Origin: Gemmatimonadota bacterium
GTDB lineage: Bacteria; Gemmatimonadota; Gemmatimonadetes; Longimicrobiales; RSA9
NCBI GenBank assembly: GCA_019689775.1
Contig: JADGGV010000199.1
Location: forward strand, 1 to 7,338
Direction of reading: 5' to 3'
Length of the DNA stretch: 7,338 nucleotides
Shown: piece after piece, positions 1-6,497 of the stretch
How the letters are laid out: each line of letters opens with the position of its first letter
Position numbering within the stretch: position 1 is the first letter of the stretch
Position numbers and translations under genes: made by a program
Notes under the pieces: model-generated
What the model was told of the DNA's origin: nothing
The model's input: only the letters and a program-made list of their open reading frames with translations
The model's database searches: none

Positions 1-17
1 GTCCCGCCTCCGCCCGC

Positions 18-692
18 CTAGGTCTCCCGCCGCTCGCTCCCCCCTTCGGCGTTCCGCCGCTCCGCTTGCTGCTTGCCCCGCTCCCCCCCGGGTCCGGCGT
101 TCCGCCGCTCCGCGTCCTCGGGCGCCGCCTCCTCCTCGCACGGCTGCTCGATCTGCTGCGCGATCTCGTGCTCGATGCGCTGCGTGTCCAGCGGCTGGAG
201 CATCTCCCACAGCTCGCCGTCGTCGCCGAGCGAGAAGCCGAGGCGGCCGTAGAGCCCGGCGACGAGCTGGAGCGTCTTCGTGACCTCCTCCTCGACACGC
301 AGGTTCACCTCGAGCGTGACCTCCTCGCGCAGCTCCGCGATCCGCGCCTCCCGGCTCTGCGACATGAGCACGAAGATGGAGAGGAAGATCGCCTCCAGCG
401 AGACGACCATGGTCAGCAGCCCGAACGGGAACGGGTCGAACGGCCGGACGCCGAGGAAGCCCAGGTTCAGCGCGATCCAGACCGCGAACCAGGCAATGTG
501 AAAGAGGAGGAACGCCGTCCCGCTGGCCACGCGCGCCAACCAGTCGGCCAGCCGCTGCACCGGCGAGCGGCGGGCGGCGTAGCGTCGCTTGACCGCCTCG
601 ATCTTGCGGGCCGAGACGTCGCGGCGGGCGCGGCGGCGGCGCTCGCGGGCGGACGTCAGGTCGAGGGGGGGCTCCAGCTCCTCGTCGCTCAC
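18..692 (-). CDS. DUF1003 family inner-membrane protein
   Basis: This is a 224-residue protein from a GTG start at 692. An ATG at 761 would add 23 low-complexity residues and overlap the upstream gene. The GTG is preferred because GAAGG lies 7 nt before it and the acidic SDEELEPP N-terminus follows. Residues 15-43 are very basic. Two hydrophobic segments follow at about 58-80 (GTAFLLFHIAWFAVW) and 89-110 (PFGLLTMVVSLEAIFLS), separated by a short loop containing RPFDPFPF. Then comes a charged helical stretch with SQSREARIAELREEV. This order (LADWLARVASG, TM, proline-rich loop, TM, SQSR, coiled coil) is the DUF1003 signature as I know it. The biochemical role of that family is unknown, and membrane location is inferred from the two segments. 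The last 40 residues are a polar tail containing the repeat AERRNA twice. The gene follows the methyltransferase by 46 bp on the same strand and may be co-transcribed. Family assignment is fairly sure; function is not. Confidence 0.85.
   Translation of the reverse strand: MSDEELEPPLDLTSARERRRRARRDVSARKIEAVKRRYAARRSPVQRLADWLARVASGTAFLLFHIAWFAVWIALNLGFLGVRPFDPFPFGLLTMVVSLEAIFLSIFVLMSQSREARIAELREEVTLEVNLRVEEEVTKTLQLVAGLYGRLGFSLGDDGELWEMLQPLDTQRIEHEIAQQIEQPCEEEAAPEDAERRNAGPGGERGKQQAERRNAEGGSERRET
47..113. repeat. In-frame 19-bp direct repeat in the DUF1003 gene tail
   Basis: CGGCGTTCCGCCGCTCCGC occurs at 47-65 and exactly again at 95-113. The spacing is 48 bp (16 codons), so both copies are read in the same frame as AERRNA. 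It is probably a local duplication enlarging a disordered tail, and is not seen elsewhere in the window. Confidence 0.8.
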
Positions 693-738
693 TCGCGCAC
701 CTTCGGTGTACGCCGGACCGGCCGGCGGACGCCGCCCG

Positions 739-1332
739 TCACCGCCGCCGCACCGTCTCATCCGGCTGGCCGTGCAGGATCAGGCGCGCGCCGGGCGCGC
801 CATAGCGCCGCATCACGTCCCGCATGATCGGCGCCTCGCCATCCCACGGGTACGCGAACACGACGTCGAAGTCGTCCAGCGGGCGCTTCAGCTCGAGGTA
901 GCCCGACGGCCCGCGGCCGATCGTGCCGAGCCGCGAATCGCGCGTCGGCGAGCGCCACTCGTACCCCGTCGGCAGGAAGCTCCCCACGGCGAAGCGGGCG
1001 CCCGAGCCGTGCCGCGCGGCCAGCCCACGGGCGATCTCCACCAGCCCCGCGTCCAGCTCGATGCCGTACGCCTCGAGGCCGAGCAGGTCCGCCATGATCG
1101 TGATCACGCCGCTCGCCGAGCCCCACTCGAGGAAGCGCAGCCCCGGCCGCCGCAGCGGCAGCAGCGTGGCGAGCACGCGCTCGTAATCGGCGGCGACGAA
1201 CGGGTGGAACTCGTGCCGCCGCACCTCGCGGTCGAAGCGCTCCCAGATCTCGCGCCCCTCGTCGATCAGCGCCGCGAGCCGCCGCCGCAGCGCCGCGTCG
1301 AGCCCCGTTCCGTCCAGCGCCCCGTAGGCCAC
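739..1332 (-). CDS. Class I SAM-dependent methyltransferase
   Basis: This is a 197-residue Rossmann-fold methyltransferase. Motif I is at about residues 65-75 (RFLEWGSASGV, the acidic-x-G-x-x-x-G loop that binds S-adenosylmethionine). The acidic end of strand 2 is at about 90-94 (YGIELD), a strand-3 region follows (ARFAVGSFLP), and strand 4 is at about 154-164 (DDFDVVFAYPWDGE), followed by the helix and strand ending in ARLILHG. The substrate cannot be told: no DNA- or RNA-specific motif such as NPPY is visible, so a small-molecule, lipid or protein target is equally possible. I chose the GTG at 1332 because GAGGGAG lies 5 nt upstream. An ATG at 1410 would add 26 residues rich in Gly, Ala and Arg that lie outside the fold, with only a weak GGA before it. 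No signal peptide is seen, so the enzyme is cytoplasmic. It is followed by the DUF1003 gene on the same strand. Confidence 0.85.
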   Translation of the reverse strand: MAYGALDGTGLDAALRRRLAALIDEGREIWERFDREVRRHEFHPFVAADYERVLATLLPLRRPGLRFLEWGSASGVITIMADLLGLEAYGIELDAGLVEIARGLAARHGSGARFAVGSFLPTGYEWRSPTRDSRLGTIGRGPSGYLELKRPLDDFDVVFAYPWDGEAPIMRDVMRRYGAPGARLILHGQPDETVRRR

Positions 1333-1444
1333 GCTCGCTCCCTCGATGCCAGGGTTGCTCGCTCCGCGACGCCGAGGCGACGCCGCGGCACCGCCTCCGG
1401 TGCACGTCATGTTCCGGGCCGCGGCGCCGACCTCGGGGCGGAGA

Positions 1445-1489
1445 GCCCGCGGGCCCCCGGCCGGGCGCGCGGCCCCGGAGACCGCGGGC
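1445..1489 (-). terminator. GC-rich stem-loop after the Ig-like lipoprotein gene
   Basis: GCCCGCGG at 1445-1452 pairs perfectly with CCGCGGGC at 1482-1489, and the GC-rich loop (GGCC and CCGG motifs) could itself fold. It lies 36-80 nt downstream of the stop of the lipoprotein gene (1525) and before the methyltransferase start, where the receptor transcript would be expected to end. No T-tract follows, so intrinsic termination is unproven. It could also act as an mRNA 3' stabiliser. The rest of the 192-bp gap holds only a short GGGCGGT tandem (1493-1510). Confidence 0.35.
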
Positions 1490-1524
1490 GCCGGGCGGTG
1501 GGCGGTGGGCAGTACGGTGCGCGC

Positions 1525-1932
1525 CTACGGGCTGGGCGCGCCGGCGCCCGGCGCAACACGCCGCTCCTGATCGGCCGCCAGGCGGGGCCGCTCGACGACG
1601 GTCAGCAATCTCTCCGCGAAAACGACGCCGACGGACGCCGCAATGCGCGTCTGTCCAACACGCAGTGCGACGAATTTCCCGCCACCCAGGGAGCTGGCGA
1701 CCTCCGGGGCGTCGCTGCGCCAGGCTGGGAGAAGCCGGTCGATCTCGCGACCGTCGGCACCGAATATCCTGGAGGTGAACGAAGCCGTATCCCCCACCGC
1801 GATACTGTCCGGACCCTCGATGACGATCCGGTCCGGCGGGGATTTCAGTGGGCCGGTCGCCTCGGATTTGCAGCTTGGAGCCAAATTTGATAAGATAATC
1901 AAAATGGAAACGTTCACAATTACACGTTTCAT
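1525..1932 (-). CDS. Small lipoprotein with a bacterial Ig-like (Big_2-type) domain
   Basis: The protein has 135 residues. A lipoprotein signal begins MKRVIVNVSILIILSN and ends in LAPSC with Cys at residue 21. The lipobox is loose because Ala, not Leu, is at -3. After a short linker, about residues 33-115 form a single Ig-like beta-sandwich of the Big_2 style: PDRIVIEGPDSIAVGDTASF, then DGREI, PAWRSDAPEVASS, GKFVALRVGQTRIAAS, and a final strand LLTVVE. That pattern (value at a default, W-x-S/D-x-x-P-x-V, then G-x-T-x-I-x-A) is characteristic of these domains. The tail is Arg/Pro rich. It is probably exported and lipid-anchored, possibly serving adhesion or receptor scaffolding. It follows the lipoprotein gene 1968-2819 with a 35-bp gap and is probably the third gene of the receptor operon. 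The ATG at 1932 has GGTGA 4 nt upstream. The first 25 codons are strikingly AT-rich for this genome. Confidence 0.75.
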   Translation of the reverse strand: MKRVIVNVSILIILSNLAPSCKSEATGPLKSPPDRIVIEGPDSIAVGDTASFTSRIFGADGREIDRLLPAWRSDAPEVASSLGGGKFVALRVGQTRIAASVGVVFAERLLTVVERPRLAADQERRVAPGAGAPSP

Positions 1933-1967
1933 ATATTCACCGGTTCTAGTCCCACCAACGATCACGC

Positions 1968-2819
1968 TCACTGTTGCACCGTGACCTGCACTCGCCGGGA
2001 GGCCGCCGCCGAGCCGAATACGCCGACCGCCCCCCTCAGGCCGAAATCCGGCGCCGGCTGCCGCAGGATGCCGGCGCCGGCGGAACGGACGAATCGGCCG
2101 TAGGCTCCGTCGTAGCCCACGACCTGTGCGGAGACCCGAAACTCCCTCCAGCCCGTCGCGCCGCCGGGGCAGGACAGGAAGCGGAACGCGAGCTCGACGG
2201 TGCCTTCGCGCGGGAGGGGCGCTCCGGAGGCAGGGTTTGTGATCAGCGTGCAGTCGTCGCGTTCCTCTCCGTTGGCCAGCCGCACGGTCAAATCGTGAAT
2301 GGCGAGTTCCACGAGGTCGACCTCCGGCGGGGACGCGAACGTGAGCCGGATCGAAGCCAGCTCGCCGTTCGCGGTGGTGCGTGCGACCACGGTGTCGCTC
2401 GCGGGCGCGGCGAGGGTCGGCGCCCGAGGGATGGTCGTCTCTCCCACGATCTCGCCCGCAGGCCCCGCGCCCCGCAGGCGGAACCGCTCTCCGGACGCCA
2501 GTGGGGCGCCGAGTCCGGCGCGAAGGCACTGGTAGACGCCCCACGCCTTCGGCGACAGTAGTCCGCAGCGGCTCGGCGCGCTGGCCGGCTGGAGCGGCGT
2601 GCTGGCGCTGGGGCCGTCGATGCTCAGTGAGAGTGCGGGTGGCGCTCCGCCGTTGCGGTGCGGGAACCCGACCACCGCGTGAATCTCGTCGCTGCCGGCA
2701 AACAGCACGGTTTCGACCAGCACGACGTCGCGATCGAGCGCGACGGGGTCGCTGGGGTGAACGAGGTCGCACCCCAGTGTCAGCACACCGACGACGATGC
2801 CGAGGTACGGGCGCTTCAA
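1968..2819 (-). CDS. Receptor-linked lipoprotein, DUF4249-like
   Basis: This 283-residue exported lipoprotein starts with TTG at 2819. That codon shares bases with the TGA of the receptor gene (TTGA overlap), and GGAG lies 8 nt upstream inside the receptor's last codons, so translation is probably coupled. The signal is MKRPYLGIVVGVLTLGC with Cys17 as likely lipidation site. Residues 30-130 look like a beta-sandwich: VVLVETVLFAGSDEIHAVV, ALSLSIDG, WGVYQC, GERFRLR, GEIVGETTIPRAPTL. The alternation of a strand pair, a Y-x-C strand, 'GE-x-F-x-L' and a closing 'a-TTIP' resembles the N-terminal part of DUF4249 proteins, which in Bacteroidota usually sit directly downstream of a TonB-dependent receptor with a carboxypeptidase-like N-domain. 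The context here is the same. The match is by eye and unverified. A second half with paired Cys (DDCTL, LSCPGG) follows. It is likely an outer-membrane partner of the receptor, with ligand unknown. Confidence 0.8.
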   Translation of the reverse strand: MKRPYLGIVVGVLTLGCDLVHPSDPVALDRDVVLVETVLFAGSDEIHAVVGFPHRNGGAPPALSLSIDGPSASTPLQPASAPSRCGLLSPKAWGVYQCLRAGLGAPLASGERFRLRGAGPAGEIVGETTIPRAPTLAAPASDTVVARTTANGELASIRLTFASPPEVDLVELAIHDLTVRLANGEERDDCTLITNPASGAPLPREGTVELAFRFLSCPGGATGWREFRVSAQVVGYDGAYGRFVRSAGAGILRQPAPDFGLRGAVGVFGSAAASRRVQVTVQQ

Positions 2820-5077
2820 AAGCGGAACTCCAGGCCGAAGAACGGGAGGATCGGGAGTTGCGGCAGGTACCGCAGCGCCGGCCGGCCGGCGGCCTCATCC
2901 ACCTCGGCGGCCAGGACGTTGTGTGAGTTGAGCGCGTTCAGGAGGGCGGCGTACGGAACGACCGTCCCGCGGACGCCGAAGATCGAGGTGCGCTTCTCCG
3001 CCTGCCACCCGAGATCGAGTCGAACATACCCTGGAAGGCGTCCGGCATTGTACCTGCCTCCCAGCGCAACCACGCCACGCGCGCCGGCATCGCCCCCGTC
3101 CGGACCGACGGGGGGGACCACGGGCACGAGAGCGAGGAGCGGCGTATACGGCTGACCACTCCGCGCCGACAACCGCGCAGACAACGACGACTCGCCGAAA
3201 TGCAGGCTGAACGCGGCGTCGAGTTCGTGATCACGGTGAAATCGCGGGGTATACGTTTCGCCGTTGACGGTTCGCGAGTCGAGAGACCAGCGGTAGCTTG
3301 CGACGGCATCGAAGGTCCCACGCCGCCACTGCGCCGACAGTTCGAGCCCCTTCCCGGCTCCGCGCCCCACCTGCTGCGAGTCGGACGCCACGAGGACGGG
3401 CCCGTCGATCGGCGCACGGCCCAGCGGCAGCAGGCGGAGACCAGCCATGCTCCGCGTGTAGGCGGCGATGCGCAGGCCGACCGACCGGAGGGAACCCTCG
3501 GCGGCGACCGCGATCTCCCGGCTGCGCACCAGGGGCGGAGCCTCTACCGGCGTGAGAAGATCGTAGGCGATGAAGCTCGCGTAGACCGATTCCTCGTTCC
3601 GTAGCGAGAAGAGGGCTTGGTAGGACTGGGCCGCATCCAGCCCGATGCTCCACCCGCCGGATCGGAGCGCCAGGTTCAGCGAAGGGGAGGCGGTCAGGCC
3701 GAGACGGGCGAAGTGATCGATGCGGAGCCCCCCGCCGATCTCAAGGTCGGACCCGAGGGCGAGCCCAACCTGGGAATAGCCCGCCAGGCGCGTTCGCGAT
3801 CCCGCCATTCGCAGGTTCGGAACGATATCGAGCAGATCGGGGTCGACCACCGTCAGCGCGTAGTCGCTGCCGAAGCGGTCGGCCTCGACCCCCACCAAAA
3901 CGGCCATGGGGGCAATGTGCCACGAGGCTCGAGCGTCTAGCCGGCTCTCGTGCATCTCTCCGGCGGCGTCGAGCTCGGTCAGATCCCCATCCTGGACCCG
4001 GAAGCGGCTCGAAAACCCGCTTCGGCCCAAGGTCATGTCGAGCAACCCGTTCGCGCCGAGCCCCGCTCGGTAGTGCACGCCGAGCGCGGCGTTCGACCAA
4101 TCCGACCGCAGCACCGAGGTGTCGCTGCCGTCGATGTCACCGAGCGACTCGGCGCTACGGTATCCGGTCACACTGATGCGGTCGATGCCGTCCAGGGTCC
4201 TGGTGATCTTCCCATGCAGGTCCGAGAAGGCATAGGGGACCTGCCGGTCGATCGCCCCGATCCGGTCCAGCAGACCGGTGAACGCGTCGATATAGGTTCG
4301 GCGCGCGTCGAGGAGGAACGAGGTCGAGCGATCGATCGGCCCTTCGACGCTGGCCCTGCCCGAGGCAAGCCCGATCGCACCGGCGCTGTGGATCCGATCT
4401 CGAGCCCCATCTCGGGTTGCGACCTCCAGCGCTCCCGACGTGGCGCCGTGCCGCAGCGCGGCGCCACCCGAGCTGGTCAGCATCGTGACATGATCGACGG
4501 CCTCGGCGTTGAACGCGGAGAGGAAGCCCAGCAGATGGAAGGGATTGAACAGCCGGATGCCGTCGAGCAGCACCGGCGTCCCGTCCGACGTGCCTCCACG
4601 CACGAAGGGCATCGCGTTGAAGTCCGAATTGGCGGACACCGAAGGCGCGATCGTGGCGGCCCGAAAGACATCCGTCTCGAGCACCTTCGGGAGGGCCGCG
4701 ATGAGCGCGGAATCAACGCGGAAGCCGGGCGCCGCGAGGGAGAGAGGGCCAGCCGCCCGAGCCCCGACCACATCGATCGCCTGGAGGTTCAGGGGGAGCG
4801 GCTGCAACCGCACTTCGATGCCGCGCAGCCGCTCGGGCGCAATCGTGTCGCTCCACGGCGAATAGCCCACGGCGTGGACCGAGAGCTCCAGCGGCCCACT
4901 CCGCAGACCGCTCCCGATGAAGACGCCGAGCTCGTCCGAGACTGTTCGTACGACGTGCCCCGCAGCGTCGCGAATCGTCACCTGCGCGAAAGAGACGGGC
5001 TCCGATCGCAGGCTGTCGCGGACGACGCCGGACACCGCCACCTGCTGCACGGCTAGGATCAACGCTGCGAGTAGCAC
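2816..5077 (-). CDS. TonB-dependent outer-membrane receptor with N-terminal carboxypeptidase-regulatory-like domain
   Basis: This is a 753-residue outer-membrane receptor for active uptake powered by the TonB system. The GTG start at 5077 has GGGAG 6 nt upstream, and an in-frame TGA lies about 11 codons further upstream. The leader is short (LLAALILAV) and lacks the usual basic N-terminus. Residues 14-92 form a carboxypeptidase-regulatory-like beta domain (VSGVVRDSLRSEPVSFAQV, then LGVFIGSGLRSG, LELSVHAVGY). A linker (LQAIDVV) takes the place of a classic TonB box. The plug domain runs from about 120 to 225 with PFVRGGTSDGTPVLLDGIRL and NPFHLLGFLSAFNAEAVDHV, then GGAALRHGATSGALEVATRDG. The rest is a barrel of alternating strands (for example SLLLDARRTYIDAF-like, SVTGYRS, GVHYRAG) ending FFGLEFRF with the terminal Phe typical of barrel assembly. 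The length is shortish but complete for the family. The substrate is not readable; siderophore, glycan or peptide are all open. The first gene of a likely three-gene operon. Confidence 0.93.
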   Translation of the reverse strand: MLLAALILAVQQVAVSGVVRDSLRSEPVSFAQVTIRDAAGHVVRTVSDELGVFIGSGLRSGPLELSVHAVGYSPWSDTIAPERLRGIEVRLQPLPLNLQAIDVVGARAAGPLSLAAPGFRVDSALIAALPKVLETDVFRAATIAPSVSANSDFNAMPFVRGGTSDGTPVLLDGIRLFNPFHLLGFLSAFNAEAVDHVTMLTSSGGAALRHGATSGALEVATRDGARDRIHSAGAIGLASGRASVEGPIDRSTSFLLDARRTYIDAFTGLLDRIGAIDRQVPYAFSDLHGKITRTLDGIDRISVTGYRSAESLGDIDGSDTSVLRSDWSNAALGVHYRAGLGANGLLDMTLGRSGFSSRFRVQDGDLTELDAAGEMHESRLDARASWHIAPMAVLVGVEADRFGSDYALTVVDPDLLDIVPNLRMAGSRTRLAGYSQVGLALGSDLEIGGGLRIDHFARLGLTASPSLNLALRSGGWSIGLDAAQSYQALFSLRNEESVYASFIAYDLLTPVEAPPLVRSREIAVAAEGSLRSVGLRIAAYTRSMAGLRLLPLGRAPIDGPVLVASDSQQVGRGAGKGLELSAQWRRGTFDAVASYRWSLDSRTVNGETYTPRFHRDHELDAAFSLHFGESSLSARLSARSGQPYTPLLALVPVVPPVGPDGGDAGARGVVALGGRYNAGRLPGYVRLDLGWQAEKRTSIFGVRGTVVPYAALLNALNSHNVLAAEVDEAAGRPALRYLPQLPILPFFGLEFRF

Positions 5078-5198
5078 GCACGACTCCCAGGGCTGTACGG
5101 CTCTTCACGGCGACGCTCCGCCACGCAGCGCCCGCGGGCGCACGCCGTACCCGTCCGGCGCCCGCTCTCGCCCGCGCACCACGATGCCGGGCGCGGCG

Positions 5199-5239
5199 CC
5201 GAGCGGCGCACGGCACGAATCGGATCGCGCGCCGCTCGG
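5199..5239. repeat. Perfect 11-bp inverted repeat between the broken lipoprotein locus and the receptor gene
   Basis: CCGAGCGGCGC (5199-5209) and GCGCCGCTCGG (5229-5239) are exact reverse complements around a 19-nt loop. The element starts 18 nt after the TGA at 5257 on the minus strand and ends 122 nt before the receptor's GTG. It could be a terminator for the upstream lipoprotein locus (no T-tract is seen, which is common in GC-rich genomes), a receptor operator, or an attenuator. The remaining 5078-5256 gap shows no convincing promoter: a TTGACG at 5255-5250 has no -10 at the right distance. Confidence 0.5.
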
Positions 5240-5256
5240 AGGATTCGTCGTCAACC

Positions 5257-5466
5257 TCAGTAGTATCCAATCTGCACATCCGCGCAGGGAGCACCCGGAC
5301 TTCCGTCCGAGGGCCAGAAGCAAACCGATGATCCGCCCGTGTAGATTCTCATAACGTGGTTGTCATAAATACTCCACGTCTTTGAACCGTAGTGGTCATC
5401 TGATCCTGTGTCAGTCTCCATCACTTCCGCCAGGACGTAAGCGTAGGAATCCAGACCAGGATGCTA
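5257..5466 (-). pseudogene. 68-codon open extension beyond an in-frame TAG (C-terminal remnant)
   Basis: From TAG at 5466-5464, the same frame reads HPGLDSYAYVLAEVMETDTG and onward for 68 sense codons to TGA at 5259-5257. The text is protein-like rather than random antisense: it contains SYAYVLAEVMETD, TGSDDHYGS (a C2-like, acidic DD turn), MRIYTGG, CFWPSDGSPGAPC and ends IGYY. Two cysteines flank a Trp-Pro turn. With the four before the TAG the total becomes six, an even number suited to disulfides. By my hand count about 40 of 68 third positions are G or C, low against the neighbouring genes, and the lower-GC character begins before the TAG, so both sides look like one gene. The region may be expressed only by readthrough, or not at all. 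It is marked pseudogene because a nonsense mutation is the simplest reading. Confidence 0.55.
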
Positions 5467-5811
5467 GCTCGTGTAAATTGCGTACGATGCAGGGATGCAC
5501 GCCGGGTAACTGTTCCCGCATGCGTAACCATAGGTCGGGTCGGCCAGCAGGATGTCTTGAGGGTCGACGCCCACCCAACGCAATGTGGCGATCTCACAGC
5601 ATTTCGTACTGCCGGTCCACTTCCACGCCTTGAACTCGATCTCGGCGCTGCCAACGCCGTCGGTGATGTATTCGTTCGCGAACGCCTCCAATTCGGTGCC
5701 CGTTGTCATCAAGGCGGAGGTCGTCGAGAACGCTCCGGAGCGTTGCCCGTCTACGGCCGTCGCCCAGACACCTCTCCGTTTCAGGTAGGCCACGAACTCC
5801 TGACTCGTCAT
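5464..5811 (-). CDS. Unknown protein, likely middle part of a broken secreted protein
   Basis: A 115-residue frame starts at ATG 5811 and stops at TAG 5464. The ATG overlaps the TGA of the lipoprotein gene upstream (ATGA), and AGGAAGG directly precedes it, so it may be translated by coupling. I do not recognise it with certainty. Seen: MTSQEFVAYLKRRGVWAT, then GTELEAFANEYITDGVGSAE and EIEFKAWKW (beta strands in the manner of a C2-like sandwich), TKCCEI, LRWVGVDPQDILLADPTY and YACGNSYPAC. Four cysteines suggest an oxidising, extracytoplasmic place, yet there is no signal peptide. This conflict supports its being the C-terminal continuation of the preceding lipoprotein, separated by a -1 frameshift. 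Lower GC than neighbours fits the same view. The alternative is a genuine small gene encoding a cytoplasmic partner; I rate this less likely. Confidence 0.5.
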   Translation of the reverse strand: MTSQEFVAYLKRRGVWATAVDGQRSGAFSTTSALMTTGTELEAFANEYITDGVGSAEIEFKAWKWTGSTKCCEIATLRWVGVDPQDILLADPTYGYACGNSYPACIPASYAIYTS

Positions 5812-6497
5812 GCCTTCCTGCCTGCGTCCAGCACGACACGTCGGCCGGTGGAATCGGTGTATTCGGCCACGAGTCCGCCGCGGCCATCGGCGGGAGCTTC
5901 GATCACGGGGCCGGGCACGAACTGCGCTCGGCGGCCCATCCGGTACGCCGTTGGTTCGGCCGGGTGGATCGCGAAGAGCACCGGTCCGCCGGGCTGACGG
6001 CGCGTGAACGTGCCGATCGGACGCCCCGTTGCGTCGTACTCGGTGAACGTCGCTCCGTCAGACGACACCGCCACCGAGGCGGTAGCGCCGGTTTCAGTCC
6101 AGGTCTGCCGGTGGTGGCGGTCCGCTAGGTAGAAGTCCATCTCCGGGAGTCCCACCAGCAGTTCCTCGAATGCGCGCTCGTCGAGGTTGACGGCCTCGGC
6201 CGCCTGCCGACGAAGGAGCCCACCATGGGCGCTGAGCGCCTCCCGCAAGCTAACCTTGTGCTCGACGAGCGCCGATGCCCGAAGTTGCTCGATGATGGCG
6301 CGACGCACTTCGCGTTGGTTGAGCGCCACGGCGATACCGCGGCCAATGATGTCCAGACCAGTGACGCTTGAACGCCCCAGAAGGCGCATGGGCGGCGCGG
6401 GGCGGGCGGCCGGAGCCATGGTCGGCGTATCGCAGGCGCCGAGGGTGAGGGTAATGGCGAGGGCGAGGAACGGTGCACGGATTGGAACGGGCCTCAT
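5808..6497 (-). CDS. Lipoprotein of unknown function (DUF3103-like N-terminal part)
   Basis: The protein has 229 residues from ATG 6497, which has GGAG 7 nt upstream. The signal is MRPVPIRAPFLALAITLTLGACDTP with lipobox LGAC and Cys22 as lipid anchor. A Pro/Ala linker precedes a helical stretch (about 42-105): LDIIGRGIAVALNQREVRRA, then IIEQLRASALVEHKVSLREAL, and ERAFEELL. Next, MDFYLADRHHRQTWTETGATASVAV and EYDATGRPIGTFTRR suggest a beta domain. The combination of an ALN/ALAD-type helix, 'R-S-x-EHK-L', then 'E-x-Y-x-P-x-xHRxxW' and 'VA' is how I remember a family of secreted unknowns (DUF3103-type). This is from memory and weak. Usual members are longer (a C-terminal C2-like part), which is what the overlapping downstream frame looks like, so this gene is probably a truncated N-terminal half. 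It is driven by the promoter at 6680-6708 with about 170 nt of leader. Confidence 0.7.
   Translation of the reverse strand: MRPVPIRAPFLALAITLTLGACDTPTMAPAARPAPPMRLLGRSSVTGLDIIGRGIAVALNQREVRRAIIEQLRASALVEHKVSLREALSAHGGLLRRQAAEAVNLDERAFEELLVGLPEMDFYLADRHHRQTWTETGATASVAVSSDGATFTEYDATGRPIGTFTRRQPGGPVLFAIHPAEPTAYRMGRRAQFVPGPVIEAPADGRGGLVAEYTDSTGRRVVLDAGRKA

Noticed and set aside
66..827. Plus-strand open frame of 253 codons opposite DUF1003
   Set aside because: Leu/Arg/Asp-rich mirror of the true gene with no domain features.
1493..1510. GGGCGGT tandem copies as a possible CRISPR or iteron
   Set aside because: Only about 2.5 copies of 7 bp with no spacers; simple GC-rich slippage.
589..1890. Long plus-strand open frame of 433 codons
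   Set aside because: It lies antisense to three better-supported genes, is dominated by Arg, Pro, Ala and Gly, and shows no domain. Long antisense frames are common in GC-rich DNA.
1886..1903. Dyad TTTGAT-AAGATA-ATCAAA resembling an FNR-type box
   Set aside because: The spacing is 6, not 4, and it lies within the signal-peptide codons of the lipoprotein rather than before a promoter.
3950..5056. Plus-strand open frame of 368 codons opposite the receptor
   Set aside because: Antisense shadow of the receptor gene; no recognisable motif, signal or ribosome site.
5464..5466. TAG as a pyrrolysine codon
   Set aside because: No pyl genes are visible, the family is unrelated to known Pyl proteins, and the lineage suggested is not known for it. 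Mutation or readthrough is simpler.
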